DNA from: Candidatus Pantoea deserta
GTDB taxonomy: Bacteria > Pseudomonadota > Gammaproteobacteria > Enterobacterales > Enterobacteriaceae
NCBI RefSeq assembly: GCF_003813865.1
Contig: NZ_RMVG01000001.1
Span: 310,001 to 374,000 of the forward strand
Reading direction: 5' to 3'
DNA: 64,000 nucleotides
In this document: positions 31,077 through 40,738 of the stretch, piece after piece
Numbering within the stretch: position 1 is the first letter of the stretch
Layout: each line of letters opens with the position of its first letter
The notes under the pieces: generated by a model
Seen by the model: the letters and a program-made list of their open reading frames with translations, nothing else
Databases searched by the model: none
Told to the model about the DNA's origin: nothing
Made by a program: the position numbers and the translations under genes

Positions 31077-31382
31077 TCAGGTGTTTTTTTCCGCAGAAAC
31101 AATAATCTGCTGAAGGTTATACAGGGTAATCAGCGACTGCAATTTATCGCTAATCCCGCTAAAACGCGGTGTGACGCCCTGCGCCCGCGCAATTTCGCGC
31201 AGGTGCACCAGTAGAGCCAGCCCGGCTGAATCGACACGCTCCAGCGCGGAAACGTCGATAACCTCTACCTTATCGATCACCGTCTCGCGCTGCTGCCACA
31301 GCGCCAGCAGCGTATCGCGATCGAGTTCGCCAAAGAGCGAGAGGGTGCTGGCGTCACGCTGCCAGCGTAATGACTCATGCAT
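31077..31382 (-). CDS. mlaB: Phospholipid transport STAS-domain protein MlaB
   Basis: MlaB is the cytoplasmic STAS subunit that binds and activates the MlaF ATPase in the MlaFEDB complex. The product is 101 residues. The STAS core is visible in LFGELDRDTLLALW and DVSALERVDSAGLALLVHL, including the Thr/Ser-rich helix start (DSAGLA) that contacts MlaF. It is less conserved than its neighbours against E. coli MlaB but sits in the expected last position of the operon, two bases after mlaC. Confidence 0.92.
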   Translation of the reverse strand: MHESLRWQRDASTLSLFGELDRDTLLALWQQRETVIDKVEVIDVSALERVDSAGLALLVHLREIARAQGVTPRFSGISDKLQSLITLYNLQQIIVSAEKNT

Positions 31383-31384
31383 CG

Positions 31385-32017
31385 TTACTGTTTATCCAGC
31401 GTAATCGGCTGCGCCGCGTAGGTTTTAAGCTGTGCAGTCAGGCCGTCGATGCCTTTGGTGCGCAGCAGATCGCTCCATTCGTTTTGCTTGGTGGTGATCA
31501 TGCTGACGCCCTCTGCCACCATGTCATAAGCCTGCCAGTTCCCGGTCTGGCTGTTCTTGCGCCACTGGAAATCCAGGCGTACCGGCGGACGGCCGTTGGG
31601 ATCGAGAATGGTGACGCGAATCGCGATGATGTTCGCGTCGCCCAGCGGCTGCTCTGGCTGAATCTGATAAGTCTGTCCGTGATAGAGCGCCAGCGCCTGG
31701 CCGTAAGCCTGCGCCAGGTAGTCGCCGAAGGCGTTGAAATAGGCTTCGCGCTGCGCCGGCGTCGCCTCACGATAGTAGCGCCCCAGCACCAGCGCGCCCG
31801 CATATTTAATCTGCACGTAGGGCAGCAGCTCCTGGCGCACGATATCGCGCAGATAGTTGGGGTTCTGCTTGATTTTCGGCTGCTCGTTTTTAAGACGCGT
31901 AAAGGTTTTCGCCGCGGCTTCATTCATCAGTTTGTAAGGATTGCTTTGATCGGCTGCATTTGCCGCGGCCAGCGGCGCAACGACCAGCATGGCGATCATC
32001 AGGAAGCGTTTAAACAT
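31385..32017 (-). CDS. mlaC: Periplasmic phospholipid-binding protein MlaC
   Basis: MlaC shuttles phospholipids between the outer-membrane MlaA-OmpC complex and the inner-membrane MlaFEDB complex. The product is 210 residues, with a signal peptide of about 21 residues ([21 protein letters not shown]). The mature domain follows, with [16 protein letters not shown] and [19 protein letters not shown]. It is fourth in mlaFEDCB, 13 bp after mlaD. Confidence 0.95.
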   Translation of the reverse strand: MFKRFLMIAMLVVAPLAAANAADQSNPYKLMNEAAAKTFTRLKNEQPKIKQNPNYLRDIVRQELLPYVQIKYAGALVLGRYYREATPAQREAYFNAFGDYLAQAYGQALALYHGQTYQIQPEQPLGDANIIAIRVTILDPNGRPPVRLDFQWRKNSQTGNWQAYDMVAEGVSMITTKQNEWSDLLRTKGIDGLTAQLKTYAAQPITLDKQ

Positions 32018-32030
32018 CGTTTTTTACCTC

Positions 32031-32576
32031 TCAGGGTTGAGCCGGAGCCGCAGGCGCGCTGTCGCCGCCCTGCGTACCCGTGTTGTCCGTTTCGTTTTTA
32101 TTGTCACCGCCGCTCTTGTACAGGAACTGACCAATCAGGTCTTCCAGCACCATCGCCGATTTGGTATCGCGCAGCGTATCGCCGTCTTTTAACATCGCCG
32201 AGCCAAGCTCAGGATCGTCAAAGCCCAGATTCAACGCTAAATATTGCTCGCCGAGTAGACCCTGCGTGCGGATCGCCAGCGAACTGGTGTCAGAAATTTT
32301 ACCAGCATATTCATCGCTGATCGCCATAGTGACGCGCGGCAGCAGCGTTTTAGGTTCAAGAGAGATGTCGGTCACCCTGCCAATCACCACCCCGCCAATT
32401 TTAACCGGCGAGCTGACTTTCAGGCCGCCGATATTGTCAAAGGTGGCGTAGAGCTGCCACGTTGGCTGAGTGCCAAGCGACTTAAGATCCGCCACACGCA
32501 GGCAGAGAAATAGCATGGCTACCAGCGCCAGCAGCATAAATACGCCAACCCAAATTTCGCTTTTTTTGCTTTGCAT
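32031..32576 (-). CDS. mlaD: MCE-domain lipid transport protein MlaD
   Basis: MlaD is anchored in the inner membrane and forms a hexameric MCE ring that passes phospholipids to or from MlaC. The product is 181 residues from the ATG at 32576 (MQSKKSEIWVGVFMLLAL). A single transmembrane helix spans about 8-28. The MCE domain includes ATFDNIGGLKVSSPVKIGG and TSSLAIRTQGLLGEQYLALN; the hydrophobic pore-lining helix MVLEDLIGQFLY follows. The C-terminal tail is rich in Asn, Gly and Ala. Five upstream codons that overlap mlaE are open but not conserved. Confidence 0.95.
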   Translation of the reverse strand: MQSKKSEIWVGVFMLLALVAMLFLCLRVADLKSLGTQPTWQLYATFDNIGGLKVSSPVKIGGVVIGRVTDISLEPKTLLPRVTMAISDEYAGKISDTSSLAIRTQGLLGEQYLALNLGFDDPELGSAMLKDGDTLRDTKSAMVLEDLIGQFLYKSGGDNKNETDNTGTQGGDSAPAAPAQP

Positions 32577-32580
32577 TACA

Positions 32581-33363
32581 TTATTTCCCAAACATCAGTG
32601 CTGTCAGCACAAAATCCAGACCGAGCACCGCCAGCGAGGCGTGCACCACGGTACGCGTCGTTGCGCGGCTGATCCCTTCCGAGGTCGGAATCGCGTCATA
32701 ACCGTTGAACAGCGCTATCCAGGTGACCGTAACGGCGAAAACGGCGCTTTTGACCAGGCAGTTGATAACATCGGTGCGAAAATCGACCGCATTTTGCATC
32801 GCTGACCAGAAGAAGCCTGGGTCAATGCCTTTCCAGCTGACGCCCACCAGCGCGCCGCCGGCTATTCCCACCGCCGTGAAAATCAGCGTCAGCAGCGGCA
32901 TGCTGATAAAGCCCGCCCAGAAGCGCGGCGACACGACGCGACGCAGCGGATCGACCGCCATCATCTCCATGCTGGAGAGCTGCTCGGTGGCTTTCATCAA
33001 TCCGATTTCCGCCGTCAGCGCCGATCCGGCGCGTCCGGCGAACAGCAGCGCGGTGACCACCGGTCCCAGCTCGCGCAGCAGCGACAGCGCCACCAGCATG
33101 CCAAGACTGGTTTCCGCGCTGTAGGTGGTGAGTACCAGATAGCCCTGTAGCCCCAGCACCATGCCGATAAACAGGCCGGAGACGATAATAATCAGCAGCG
33201 ACAGAACGCCGACGCTGTACAGCTGCCTGACCAACAGCGGCGCATGTTTGCGAAAGGCGGGCTTCCCTACCAGTGCATGAAACAGCATTAGACCTGCCCG
33301 ACCAAAGGTTGAGCAGGTATTGATTCCCCGGCGTCCCAGCGACGCCAGCGCCTTGAACAACAT
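32581..33363 (-). CDS. mlaE: Phospholipid ABC transporter permease MlaE
   Basis: MlaE is the integral-membrane permease of the complex that maintains outer-membrane lipid asymmetry. The product is 260 residues, with an amphipathic N-terminal helix and about five transmembrane segments. Family stretches include [36 protein letters not shown] and [13 protein letters not shown]. It ends TALMFGK like E. coli MlaE. It is three bases after mlaF and four before mlaD. Confidence 0.96.
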   Translation of the reverse strand: MLFKALASLGRRGINTCSTFGRAGLMLFHALVGKPAFRKHAPLLVRQLYSVGVLSLLIIIVSGLFIGMVLGLQGYLVLTTYSAETSLGMLVALSLLRELGPVVTALLFAGRAGSALTAEIGLMKATEQLSSMEMMAVDPLRRVVSPRFWAGFISMPLLTLIFTAVGIAGGALVGVSWKGIDPGFFWSAMQNAVDFRTDVINCLVKSAVFAVTVTWIALFNGYDAIPTSEGISRATTRTVVHASLAVLGLDFVLTALMFGK

Positions 33364-33366
33364 TGA

Positions 33367-34182
33367 CTACCCTCTCCCTGAGCCGGTTAAGTCGGCAAGA
33401 TAGTCTCCGGCGGCAAACCGAAACGGCACAGGCCCGTCCGCAATGCCATCCAGAAACTGACGCACGCGCGGGTCGGGGTTTTCCCGCAGCTGCGGCGTGC
33501 TGCCCTGCGCAATAATTTTTTGTCCCGCCACAATATAGGCGCGATCGGCGATGCTCAGCACTTCAGGCACGTCGTGCGACACCACGATGCAGGTCACCCC
33601 CAGCGAATGGTTCAACTCATCGATCAGCTTGACCAGCACGCCCATGGTGATGGGGTCCTGCCCCACGAAGGGTTCATCAAACATGATCAAATCCGGCTCC
33701 AGCGCGATTGCTCGCGCCAGCGCGGCGCGCCGCGCCATCCCGCCGGACAGCTCGGCCGGTTTAAGCTGCGCCGCGCCGCGCAGCCCCACCGCTTCCAGCT
33801 TCATCATGACCGTGCTGTGCAGCAGCGGCGCAGGCAGCTGCGTGTGCTCGCGCAGCGGCCAGGCGACGTTTTCATACACGGTAAGATCGGTAAACAGCGC
33901 GCCAGACTGAAAAAGCATGCTCATTTTTTTACGCGCTTCATAGAGTCTGGCGCGCGACAGGCGTGGAATGTTTTCGCCGCGAAACCAGATTTCGCCTCGA
34001 TCGGGCGGCAGCTGACCGCCAATCAGACGCAGCAGCGTGGTTTTACCGATGCCCGACGGTCCCATAATGGCCGTGACTTTTCCTTTCGGCACCGTCAGCG
34101 AGATATCGTCGAAAATTCGCCGATCGCCGCGTGAAAAACTGACGCCACGAACCTCAACCAGGTTCGTTTCCTGTTGGTCCAT
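33367..34182 (-). CDS. mlaF: Phospholipid ABC transporter ATPase MlaF
   Basis: MlaF powers MlaFEDB. The product is 271 residues from the ATG at 34182 (MDQQETNLVEVRGVSF). A much longer open frame extends to 34383, but that part is promoter region without conservation. It has Walker A GPSGIGKTTLL, Q-loop FQSGALFTDLTVYENVAW, signature LSGGMARRAALARA, Walker B LIMFDEPFVGQDP and H-loop VSHDV. A C-terminal extension after the ABC domain contacts MlaB in the known structures. It is the first gene of the operon. Confidence 0.96.
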   Translation of the reverse strand: MDQQETNLVEVRGVSFSRGDRRIFDDISLTVPKGKVTAIMGPSGIGKTTLLRLIGGQLPPDRGEIWFRGENIPRLSRARLYEARKKMSMLFQSGALFTDLTVYENVAWPLREHTQLPAPLLHSTVMMKLEAVGLRGAAQLKPAELSGGMARRAALARAIALEPDLIMFDEPFVGQDPITMGVLVKLIDELNHSLGVTCIVVSHDVPEVLSIADRAYIVAGQKIIAQGSTPQLRENPDPRVRQFLDGIADGPVPFRFAAGDYLADLTGSGRG

Positions 34183-34406
34183 TATTACCTCTTCTGTGGA
34201 GCGGGCGCTATAAAGCCTAGGATGGTAGCCCGTAACGCGCCAATGCACGATAGCTTTGCAAAAATTCGCCTCTTCAGTTTGTCGAAAGCGGCCATAAAAT
34301 TTACTTTTGCCGCTCGGACGGTCAAAATCAGCGCCTGTTTGTGATGACAAAACCTGAATCTGCCGCACAAGACGTGTTGGCAACGCATTTCATCCAAGGA
34401 TTTTTC

Positions 34407-35387
34407 ATGTTCGTAGCCTCTGCCCTGCTGATCGTTGGTTTGATTTTACTGGCTTATGGTGCCGATCGTCTGGTGTTCAGCGCCGCGATTCTCTGTCGAT
34501 CCTTTGGTATTCCGCCGCTGATTATCGGCATGACCGTCGTCAGTATCGGCACATCGCTGCCAGAAATGATCCTCTCTTTTTCAGCGGCGCAGCACGGGCA
34601 AATGGATCTCGCGGTGGGCACCGCGCTGGGATCGAACATCGCCAACATCCTGCTGATTCTCGGCGGCGCAGCGCTGCTGCATCCCCTGACCATTCACTCC
34701 AATCTGATACGACGCGAACTGCCGCTGATGCTGCTGGTCTCACTTCTTAGCGGCCTGATGTTATTCGATAACTACCTGAGCCGTCTCGACGGCGTGAGCC
34801 TGATCGCTATTGCGCTGATCTATTTGCTGGTGGCGATCCGCATCGCACGCCGCGCGGAACGGGATAATAACGACACCCTGACCCGCGAGCAGCTGGCGGA
34901 ACTGCCGCGCGAAGAGAGCGGCAATACGGTCGCGTTTCTCTGGCTGGCGGTTGCGCTGATTATTTTGCCGATGGCAACGCGCATGGTGATCGACAACGCC
35001 ACTGCCTTTGCCGCCTATTTCGGCGTCAGCGAACTAGTGATGGGAGCGACGCTGATTGCGGTGGGTACCAGCCTGCCTGAGCTGGCGACGGTGATCGCGG
35101 GCGCGCTGAAGGGCGAAGATGACATCGCTATCGGCAATCTGATCGGCGCCAACATTTATAATATCGCCATCGTGCTGGGCCTGCCGGCGCTGATGAATCC
35201 CGGTAGCGTGGATGAACATGCCTTCGCGCGAGATTACTGGGTGATGCTGGGCGTCAGCGTGCTGTTCGCCCTGCTCTGCCTGCAACGCAGTCGTCGTATC
35301 GGCCGGCTGGCAGGCGCGCTTTTACTCTGTGGCTTTACTGCCTGGGTCGCGCTGTTGTGGATTCAGCCCGATTTTATCAATGGATAA
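34407..35387 (+). CDS. yrbG: Calcium/sodium exchanger-family membrane protein YrbG
   Basis: YrbG belongs to the CaCA cation-exchanger superfamily; its substrate in enterobacteria is unsettled. From the ATG at 34407, behind an AAGGA site, the product is 326 residues. It has ten or so membrane helices and two inverted alpha-repeats: IGMTVVSIGTSLPEMILS near 42-59, with GTALGSNIANILLILG following, and MGATLIAVGTSLPELATV with NLIGANIYNIAIVLG in the second half. The E of GTSLPE is the cation-coordinating residue in the family. It is divergent from mlaF and is followed by kdsD, as in E. coli. Confidence 0.94.
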   Translation: MFVASALLIVGLILLAYGADRLVFSAAILCRSFGIPPLIIGMTVVSIGTSLPEMILSFSAAQHGQMDLAVGTALGSNIANILLILGGAALLHPLTIHSNLIRRELPLMLLVSLLSGLMLFDNYLSRLDGVSLIAIALIYLLVAIRIARRAERDNNDTLTREQLAELPREESGNTVAFLWLAVALIILPMATRMVIDNATAFAAYFGVSELVMGATLIAVGTSLPELATVIAGALKGEDDIAIGNLIGANIYNIAIVLGLPALMNPGSVDEHAFARDYWVMLGVSVLFALLCLQRSRRIGRLAGALLLCGFTAWVALLWIQPDFING

Positions 35388-35404
35388 CAAAGGACCGATT
35401 TGCC

Positions 35405-36391
35405 ATGTCAACTCAGCTTTCAATCGCGAATTTCGACTTTCAGACGGCGGGAAAAGCGGTACTGCGCATCGAGCGTGAGGGTCTGGAGCAGCTGGACCAG
35501 TATATTAACGAGGATTTTACCCGCGCCTGCGAGATGATCTATCACTGCCAGGGTAAAGTCGTCGTCATGGGCATGGGCAAATCGGGTCATATCGGCAAGA
35601 AAATGGCCGCCACCTTCGCCAGTACCGGCACGCCCGCTTTTTTCGTCCATCCCGGCGAAGCCAGCCACGGCGATCTTGGCATGGTCGGCAGCAGCGACAT
35701 CGTGCTGGCTATTTCCAACAGCGGTGAATCGAATGAGATTCTGGCGCTGATTCCGGTCCTGAAGCGGCAGCATGTCAAACTGATCTGTATCACCAGTCGC
35801 CCTGACAGCGCCATGGGCCGCGTCGCCGATGTGCATCTCTGCGTGAAGGTGCCGCAGGAAGCCTGCCCGCTGGGTCTGGCTCCCACCAGCAGCACCACCG
35901 CGACGCTGGTGATGGGCGATGCGCTGGCCGTGGCGCTGCTGGAGGCGCGCGGCTTTACCGCGGAAGACTTCGCCCTGTCGCATCCGGGGGGCGCGCTGGG
36001 ACGCAAGCTGCTGCTGCACGTCAGCGACATTATGCACAGCGGCGACGAAATCCCCCATGTCACCCGCGATGCCTCGCTGCGCGACGCGCTGCTGGAAATT
36101 ACGCGCAAAAATTTAGGGCTAACGGTTATCGTCGACGACCTGATGAAGATTGAAGGCATTTTTACCGACGGCGACCTGCGCCGCATCTTTGATATGGGCA
36201 TCGATTTTCAGCACGCCACCATTTCCGAGGTCATGACGCGCGGCGGCATTCGGGTGCGCCCTAATGTGCTGGCGGTCGATGCGCTGAATCTGATGCAAAA
36301 CAAAAACATTACTGCGCTGTTAGTGGCCGATGACGATCGTCTGTTGGGTGTGGTACATATGCATGACATGCTGCGCGCCGGCGTAGTCTGA
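35405..36391 (+). CDS. kdsD: D-arabinose-5-phosphate isomerase KdsD
   Basis: KdsD converts ribulose-5-phosphate to arabinose-5-phosphate, the entry to Kdo for the LPS inner core. The product is 328 residues from the ATG at 35405, the family length. The SIS domain has GMGKSGHIGKKMAATFAST and ISNSGESNE; two CBS domains follow (DIMHSGDEIPHV and NITALLVADDDRLLGVV). It is 17 bp downstream of yrbG and 13 bp upstream of kdsC. Confidence 0.97.
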   Translation: MSTQLSIANFDFQTAGKAVLRIEREGLEQLDQYINEDFTRACEMIYHCQGKVVVMGMGKSGHIGKKMAATFASTGTPAFFVHPGEASHGDLGMVGSSDIVLAISNSGESNEILALIPVLKRQHVKLICITSRPDSAMGRVADVHLCVKVPQEACPLGLAPTSSTTATLVMGDALAVALLEARGFTAEDFALSHPGGALGRKLLLHVSDIMHSGDEIPHVTRDASLRDALLEITRKNLGLTVIVDDLMKIEGIFTDGDLRRIFDMGIDFQHATISEVMTRGGIRVRPNVLAVDALNLMQNKNITALLVADDDRLLGVVHMHDMLRAGVV

Positions 36392-36404
36392 ACAGGAAAC
36401 AACA

Positions 36405-36971
36405 ATGTCGGTAAATACTTCCCTGGTGGAAACCTGCTACGGCCCGGTCAGCGCGGAGGTAATGGCGCGCGCCAGCCAAATCCGTCTGCTGATTTGCGAT
36501 GTTGACGGCGTGATGTCGGACGGCGTGATCTATATGGGCAATAACGGCGAAGAGTTAAAAGCCTTTAACGTCCGCGACGGTTATGGCATTCGCTGTTTGC
36601 TAACCTCTGATATAGAGGTCGCGATTATTACCGGTCGCAATGCGCGCCTGATGGAGGACCGCTGTAAGACGCTGGGGATCCGCCATCTTTATCAGGGGCA
36701 GTCTGATAAGCTTTTGGCCTATCGCGAACTTCTGGATACACTGTCGCTTTCCGACGATCAGGTTGCCTATATCGGCGACGATCTGATTGACTGGCCGGTC
36801 ATGGCCAGAGTGGGGCTGAGCGTGGCCGTGGCAGATGCCCATCCCGTGTTATTGCCGCGCGCGCATTACGTGACCCGCATTGCAGGCGGACGCGGCGCGG
36901 TGCGCGAACTCTGCGATCTGATTTTAATGGCGCAGAACAAATTTGAGGATGCCAAAGGGCAATCAGTATGA
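36405..36971 (+). CDS. kdsC: Kdo-8-phosphate phosphatase KdsC
   Basis: KdsC dephosphorylates Kdo-8-phosphate to Kdo. It is a 188-residue HAD-superfamily enzyme without a cap domain, active as a tetramer. It has motif I ICDVDGVMSDG with the nucleophile Asp near residue 32, motif II ITGRNA, and motif IV GDDLIDWPVM. It ends FEDAKGQSV, close to E. coli. The last four bases overlap the lptC start. Confidence 0.97.
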   Translation: MSVNTSLVETCYGPVSAEVMARASQIRLLICDVDGVMSDGVIYMGNNGEELKAFNVRDGYGIRCLLTSDIEVAIITGRNARLMEDRCKTLGIRHLYQGQSDKLLAYRELLDTLSLSDDQVAYIGDDLIDWPVMARVGLSVAVADAHPVLLPRAHYVTRIAGGRGAVRELCDLILMAQNKFEDAKGQSV

Positions 36972-37546
36972 GTAAAAGCAGGCGTTGGATAACGCTGGTT
37001 CTGGCCTTGATCGCGCTGGTGCTGATCGGCTGGAACCTGACCAGCCAGGATGAGGATAGCGCGCCGGTGGCGGCAAATGACCAGGAACCGACCTATACCA
37101 GCGCAAATTCGAATACCGTGGTGTATAACCCGACTGGCGCGCTGGCTTACAAACTGGTGTCGGACAAAGTGACCTACTTTGCGGCAGATGAGGTGAGCTG
37201 GTTCGACAAACCGGTGATGACCACCTACGACGAAAATAAGGTTCCGACCTGGTCCGTGCGCGCGGATAAAGCCAAACTGACCAAAGATCGTATGCTTTAT
37301 CTGTATGGTCACGTTGAGGTGAATACCCTGACGCAGGATTCGCAGCTACAGCGCATTAAAACCGATAACGCGCAGGTTAACCTTATCACTCAGGACGTGA
37401 CGTCCGACGATCAGGTCACGCTGTTTGGTCGCGGGTTTAACTCTACCGGCATGAAGATGCGCGGGAATTTACGGACGAAAAACGCCGAGTTGATTGAAAA
37501 GGTCAAAACGTATTATGAAATTCAAAATGCACAACAACAGCCTTAA
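36968..37546 (+). CDS. lptC: LPS export protein LptC
   Basis: LptC is a bitopic inner-membrane protein that links LptB2FG to the periplasmic LptA bridge. The product is 192 residues. It has one N-terminal helix (about 7-24, WITLVLALIALVLIGWNL) and an OstA/LptC beta-jellyroll with VMTTYDENKVPTWSVRADKAK and TSDDQVTLFGRGFNSTGMKM. Its 3' end overlaps the lptA 5' end by 32 bases, as in E. coli. Confidence 0.95.
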   Translation: MSKSRRWITLVLALIALVLIGWNLTSQDEDSAPVAANDQEPTYTSANSNTVVYNPTGALAYKLVSDKVTYFAADEVSWFDKPVMTTYDENKVPTWSVRADKAKLTKDRMLYLYGHVEVNTLTQDSQLQRIKTDNAQVNLITQDVTSDDQVTLFGRGFNSTGMKMRGNLRTKNAELIEKVKTYYEIQNAQQQP

Positions 37547-38063
37547 GTTTTTCCTGGTCGGCGCGCTGCTGGCGGCCAGCCTGCCCGCGCTGGCGGTGAC
37601 CGGCGATTCCGATAAGCCCGTGAACATTGACTCGGAGAATCAGGCGCTGGATCTGCAAGGCAATGTGGCCACCTTCACCGGCAACGTCATTGTGACCCAG
37701 GGCACCATCAAAATTACCGCCGATAAAGTGGTGGTGACGCGTCCCGGCGGCGACAGCAACAAAACCATCGTTGACGCCTGGGGCAATCCGGCCACATTTT
37801 ATCAGATGCAGGACAACGGCAAGCCCGTGCAGGGCCACGCCGCCAAACTGCACTATGAGCTGGCGAAAGACTTCGTTGAGCTGACCGGCAATGCCTATAT
37901 TGAGCAGCAGGACAGCAATATCAAAGGCGATCGCATTACCTATCTGGTCAAAGAGCAGAAGATGCAGGCCTATAGCCAGGGCCAGAGCAAGCGCGTCACC
38001 ACCGTGCTGGTGCCGTCGCAGCTACAGGATAAGAACGCTAACAGCCAGAAAAAGAGTAACTAA
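37515..38063 (+). CDS. lptA: LPS export periplasmic bridge protein LptA
   Basis: LptA oligomerises head to tail across the periplasm to carry LPS from LptC to LptD. The product is 182 residues from the ATG at 37515 ([16 protein letters not shown]). Upstream codons to 37494 are open but lie inside lptC and are not conserved. The signal peptide ends PALA near residue 27; [19 protein letters not shown] follows. The jellyroll includes [19 protein letters not shown], split from [12 protein letters not shown]. The C-terminal tail is basic and Asn/Ser rich. Confidence 0.96.
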   Translation: MKFKMHNNSLKFFLVGALLAASLPALAVTGDSDKPVNIDSENQALDLQGNVATFTGNVIVTQGTIKITADKVVVTRPGGDSNKTIVDAWGNPATFYQMQDNGKPVQGHAAKLHYELAKDFVELTGNAYIEQQDSNIKGDRITYLVKEQKMQAYSQGQSKRVTTVLVPSQLQDKNANSQKKSN

Positions 38064-38068
38064 TCACT

Positions 38069-38794
38069 ATGGCCACACTCATCGCAGAAAACCTGGCGAA
38101 GGCCTATAAAGGCCGTCGCGTGGTAGAAGACGTCAGCCTGCAAGTAAAATCAGGCGAGATCGTCGGCCTGCTTGGTCCCAACGGCGCCGGCAAGACTACG
38201 ACCTTCTACATGGTCGTCGGCATCGTGCCGCGCGATGCGGGACGCATTGTCATCGACGAAGATGACATCAGTATTTTACCGCTGCACGCCCGCGCGCGTC
38301 GCGGCATCGGCTATCTGCCGCAGGAAGCGTCGATTTTTCGTCGCCTCAGCGTCTATGACAACCTGATGGCCGTTTTACAGATCCGTGACGATTTAAGTGA
38401 AGAGCAGCGTCAGGATCGCGCTAACGAGCTAATGGATGAGTTTCATATCGCCCATCTGCGCGACAGCATGGGTCAGGCGCTGTCAGGCGGCGAGCGCCGC
38501 CGCGTAGAGATCGCGCGCGCGCTGGCGGCGAATCCGAAATTTATCCTGCTGGACGAACCCTTCGCTGGCGTTGATCCTATCTCGGTAATCGACATCAAAA
38601 AAATCATCGAGCACCTGCGCGACAGCGGTCTCGGCGTGCTGATTACCGACCACAACGTCCGTGAAACCCTGGCGGTATGCGAACGCGCCTATATCGTCAG
38701 CCAGGGGCATCTAATCGCCCACGGCACCCCTAACGAAATTCTTGCAGATGAGCAGGTTAAGCGGGTTTATTTGGGCGAAGAGTTCAGACTCTGA
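38069..38794 (+). CDS. lptB: LPS export ABC transporter ATPase LptB
   Basis: LptB is the ATPase dimer of LptB2FG that extracts LPS from the inner membrane. The product is 241 residues. It has Walker [15 protein letters not shown]-loop [19 protein letters not shown], signature [15 protein letters not shown], Walker [16 protein letters not shown] and H-loop ITDHNVRE. It ends YLGEEFRL like E. coli. It is five bases after lptA and 47 bp before rpoN. Confidence 0.98.
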   Translation: MATLIAENLAKAYKGRRVVEDVSLQVKSGEIVGLLGPNGAGKTTTFYMVVGIVPRDAGRIVIDEDDISILPLHARARRGIGYLPQEASIFRRLSVYDNLMAVLQIRDDLSEEQRQDRANELMDEFHIAHLRDSMGQALSGGERRRVEIARALAANPKFILLDEPFAGVDPISVIDIKKIIEHLRDSGLGVLITDHNVRETLAVCERAYIVSQGHLIAHGTPNEILADEQVKRVYLGEEFRL

Positions 38795-38841
38795 TAAGGT
38801 GTCGTTAATACGATGTTTGCTTAGGAAATCCTGTCCTGAAT

Positions 38842-40275
38842 ATGAAGCAAGGTTTGCAACTCAGGTTCAGCCAACAGCTGGCGATGACTCCGCAGTTGCA
38901 GCAGGCCATTCGACTGCTGCAACTCTCTACGCTTGAGCTTCAGCAAGAGCTACAGCTGGCGCTGGAGAGTAATCCGCTGCTGGAGCAGGCTGAAGTGCAT
39001 GAAGAGATCGACAGCCGCGATTATCAGGAAGATGAGGTGCTGGACACGCGCGAGGCGCTTGAACAGAAAGAGATGCCGGACGAGCTGCCGCTCGACGCGA
39101 CCTGGGACGAGATTTACACCGCAGGCACGCCTTCCGGCACCGGCACCGACTACCAGGACGACGAGCTGCCGGTCTATCAGGGCGAGACCACGCAGTCGCT
39201 TCAGGACTACCTGATGTGGCAGGTGGATCTGACGCCGTTTACCGATACCGATCGCGCTATTGCCACCTCGATCGTCGATGCCATTGATGATACCGGGTAC
39301 CTTACCGTTTCGCTTGACGAGATCCTCGACAGCATGGGCAACAGCGAGCTGGCGCTTGATGAAGTCGAGGCGGTGCTGAAACGCATTCAGCGCTTCGATC
39401 CGGTCGGCGTGGGCGCGCGCGATCTGCGCGACTGCCTGCTGGTGCAGCTCTCCCAGTTCGCCCCCGCGACGCCGATGCTGGCCGAAGCGCGCCTGATTGT
39501 CAGCGAACATCTGGATCTGCTGGCTAACCACGATTTCCGCAGCCTGATGCGCGTTACCCGCTTCAAAGAAGACGTGCTGAAAGAGGCGATGCTGCTCATT
39601 CAGTCGCTGGATCCGCGGCCAGGCCAGTCGGTGCACACCGGCGAGCCGGAATATGTCATTCCGGATGTTCTGGTGCGCAAGGTCGGCAAGCGCTGGACGG
39701 TCGAGCTAAACGCCGACAGCGTGCCGCGCCTGAAGATTAATCAGCACTATGCGGCAATGGGCGGCGCGGCGCGCAACGACAGCGATAACCAGTTTATTCG
39801 CAGCAACCTGCAGGAAGCCCGCTGGCTGATAAAAAGCCTGGAAAGCCGCAACGATACCCTGCTGAAAGTGACGCGCTGTATCGTCGAGCAGCAGCAGGCT
39901 TTCTTCGAGCAGGGCGAAGAGTATATGCGTCCAATGGTGCTGGCGGACATCGCCCAGGCGGTGGATATGCATGAATCCACTATCTCGCGCGTGACCACGC
40001 AGAAGTATCTGCATAGCCCGCGCGGCATCTTTGAACTTAAATATTTTTTCTCCAGCCACGTAAACACGGAAGGCGGCGGCGAAGCGTCCTCCACGGCTAT
40101 TCGCGCGCTGGTGAAAAAATTAATCTCAGCGGAGAATCCCGCTAAACCCTTGAGTGACAGCAAGCTCACCTCCATGTTATCTGAACAGGGCATCATGGTG
40201 GCGCGCCGGACTGTCGCCAAATACCGCGAGTCTTTATCTATTCCGCCATCGAACCAGCGTAAACAGCTGGTTTGA
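38842..40275 (+). CDS. rpoN: RNA polymerase sigma-54 factor
   Basis: RpoN directs RNA polymerase to -24/-12 promoters that need enhancer-binding ATPases. The product is 477 residues, as in E. coli. Region I is Gln/Leu rich ([20 protein letters not shown]), an acidic region II covers about 50-110, then the core-binding domain. In the C-terminal part are the HTH and the RpoN box [17 protein letters not shown]. It heads the rpoN-hpf-ptsN-rapZ-ptsO cluster, which links nitrogen control with the PTS-Ntr phosphorelay. Confidence 0.98.
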   Translation: MKQGLQLRFSQQLAMTPQLQQAIRLLQLSTLELQQELQLALESNPLLEQAEVHEEIDSRDYQEDEVLDTREALEQKEMPDELPLDATWDEIYTAGTPSGTGTDYQDDELPVYQGETTQSLQDYLMWQVDLTPFTDTDRAIATSIVDAIDDTGYLTVSLDEILDSMGNSELALDEVEAVLKRIQRFDPVGVGARDLRDCLLVQLSQFAPATPMLAEARLIVSEHLDLLANHDFRSLMRVTRFKEDVLKEAMLLIQSLDPRPGQSVHTGEPEYVIPDVLVRKVGKRWTVELNADSVPRLKINQHYAAMGGAARNDSDNQFIRSNLQEARWLIKSLESRNDTLLKVTRCIVEQQQAFFEQGEEYMRPMVLADIAQAVDMHESTISRVTTQKYLHSPRGIFELKYFFSSHVNTEGGGEASSTAIRALVKKLISAENPAKPLSDSKLTSMLSEQGIMVARRTVAKYRESLSIPPSNQRKQLV

Positions 40276-40296
40276 CAGAAATGAGAAGGATGACCT

Positions 40297-40584
40297 ATGC
40301 AGCTGAACCTTACTGGGCAAAATGTTGAAATCACCGAACCACTGCGTGAATTTGTAAACAATAAGTTTGCCAAACTGGAACACTACTTCGATCGTATCAA
40401 TCAGGTTTATATTGTTCTGAAAGTGGAAAAGGTCACTCAGGTTGCGGAGGCAACCTTGCACGTCAGCGGCGGCGAGCTGCACGCCACGTCGGAAGCGGAA
40501 GATATGTATGCGGCGCTTGACGGGCTGGTGGATAAACTGGCTCGTCAGTTGACCAGGCATAAAGACAAACTGAAAAAACACTAA
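40297..40584 (+). CDS. hpf: Ribosome hibernation promoting factor, short form
   Basis: HPF binds the 30S decoding site and, together with RMF, promotes 100S dimers in stationary phase. The product is 95 residues, so it is the short enterobacterial form without the dimerisation domain of long HPFs. It starts MQLNLTGQNVEITEPLREFV and has the basic C-terminus ARQLTRHKDKLKKH. It is 21 bp after rpoN with a good AGAAGGA site. Confidence 0.97.
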   Translation: MQLNLTGQNVEITEPLREFVNNKFAKLEHYFDRINQVYIVLKVEKVTQVAEATLHVSGGELHATSEAEDMYAALDGLVDKLARQLTRHKDKLKKH

Positions 40585-40629
40585 CCTTCACGCTTGCAGC
40601 GCGCGCCGCGCGCTCAGGGCGGTCTGGAT

Positions 40630-40655
40630 GGGGCGGATTTACCGCCCCGTTTTGC
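40630..40655 (+). terminator. Hairpin with T-run between hpf and ptsN
   Basis: GGGGCGG-attta-CCGCCCC is followed by GTTTTG. It lies about 45 bases after the hpf stop and 84 before the ptsN ATG, inside what is an operon in E. coli. It may act as a partial terminator or attenuator rather than a full stop. Confidence 0.55.
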
Positions 40656-40738
40656 CATCTGTGCAAGCGCCACGGGATACCGCGCGGTCTCTGCGCGCCG
40701 TAAGCCTGCGGCTCTGTGAACTCGCAAGTGAAACGATA

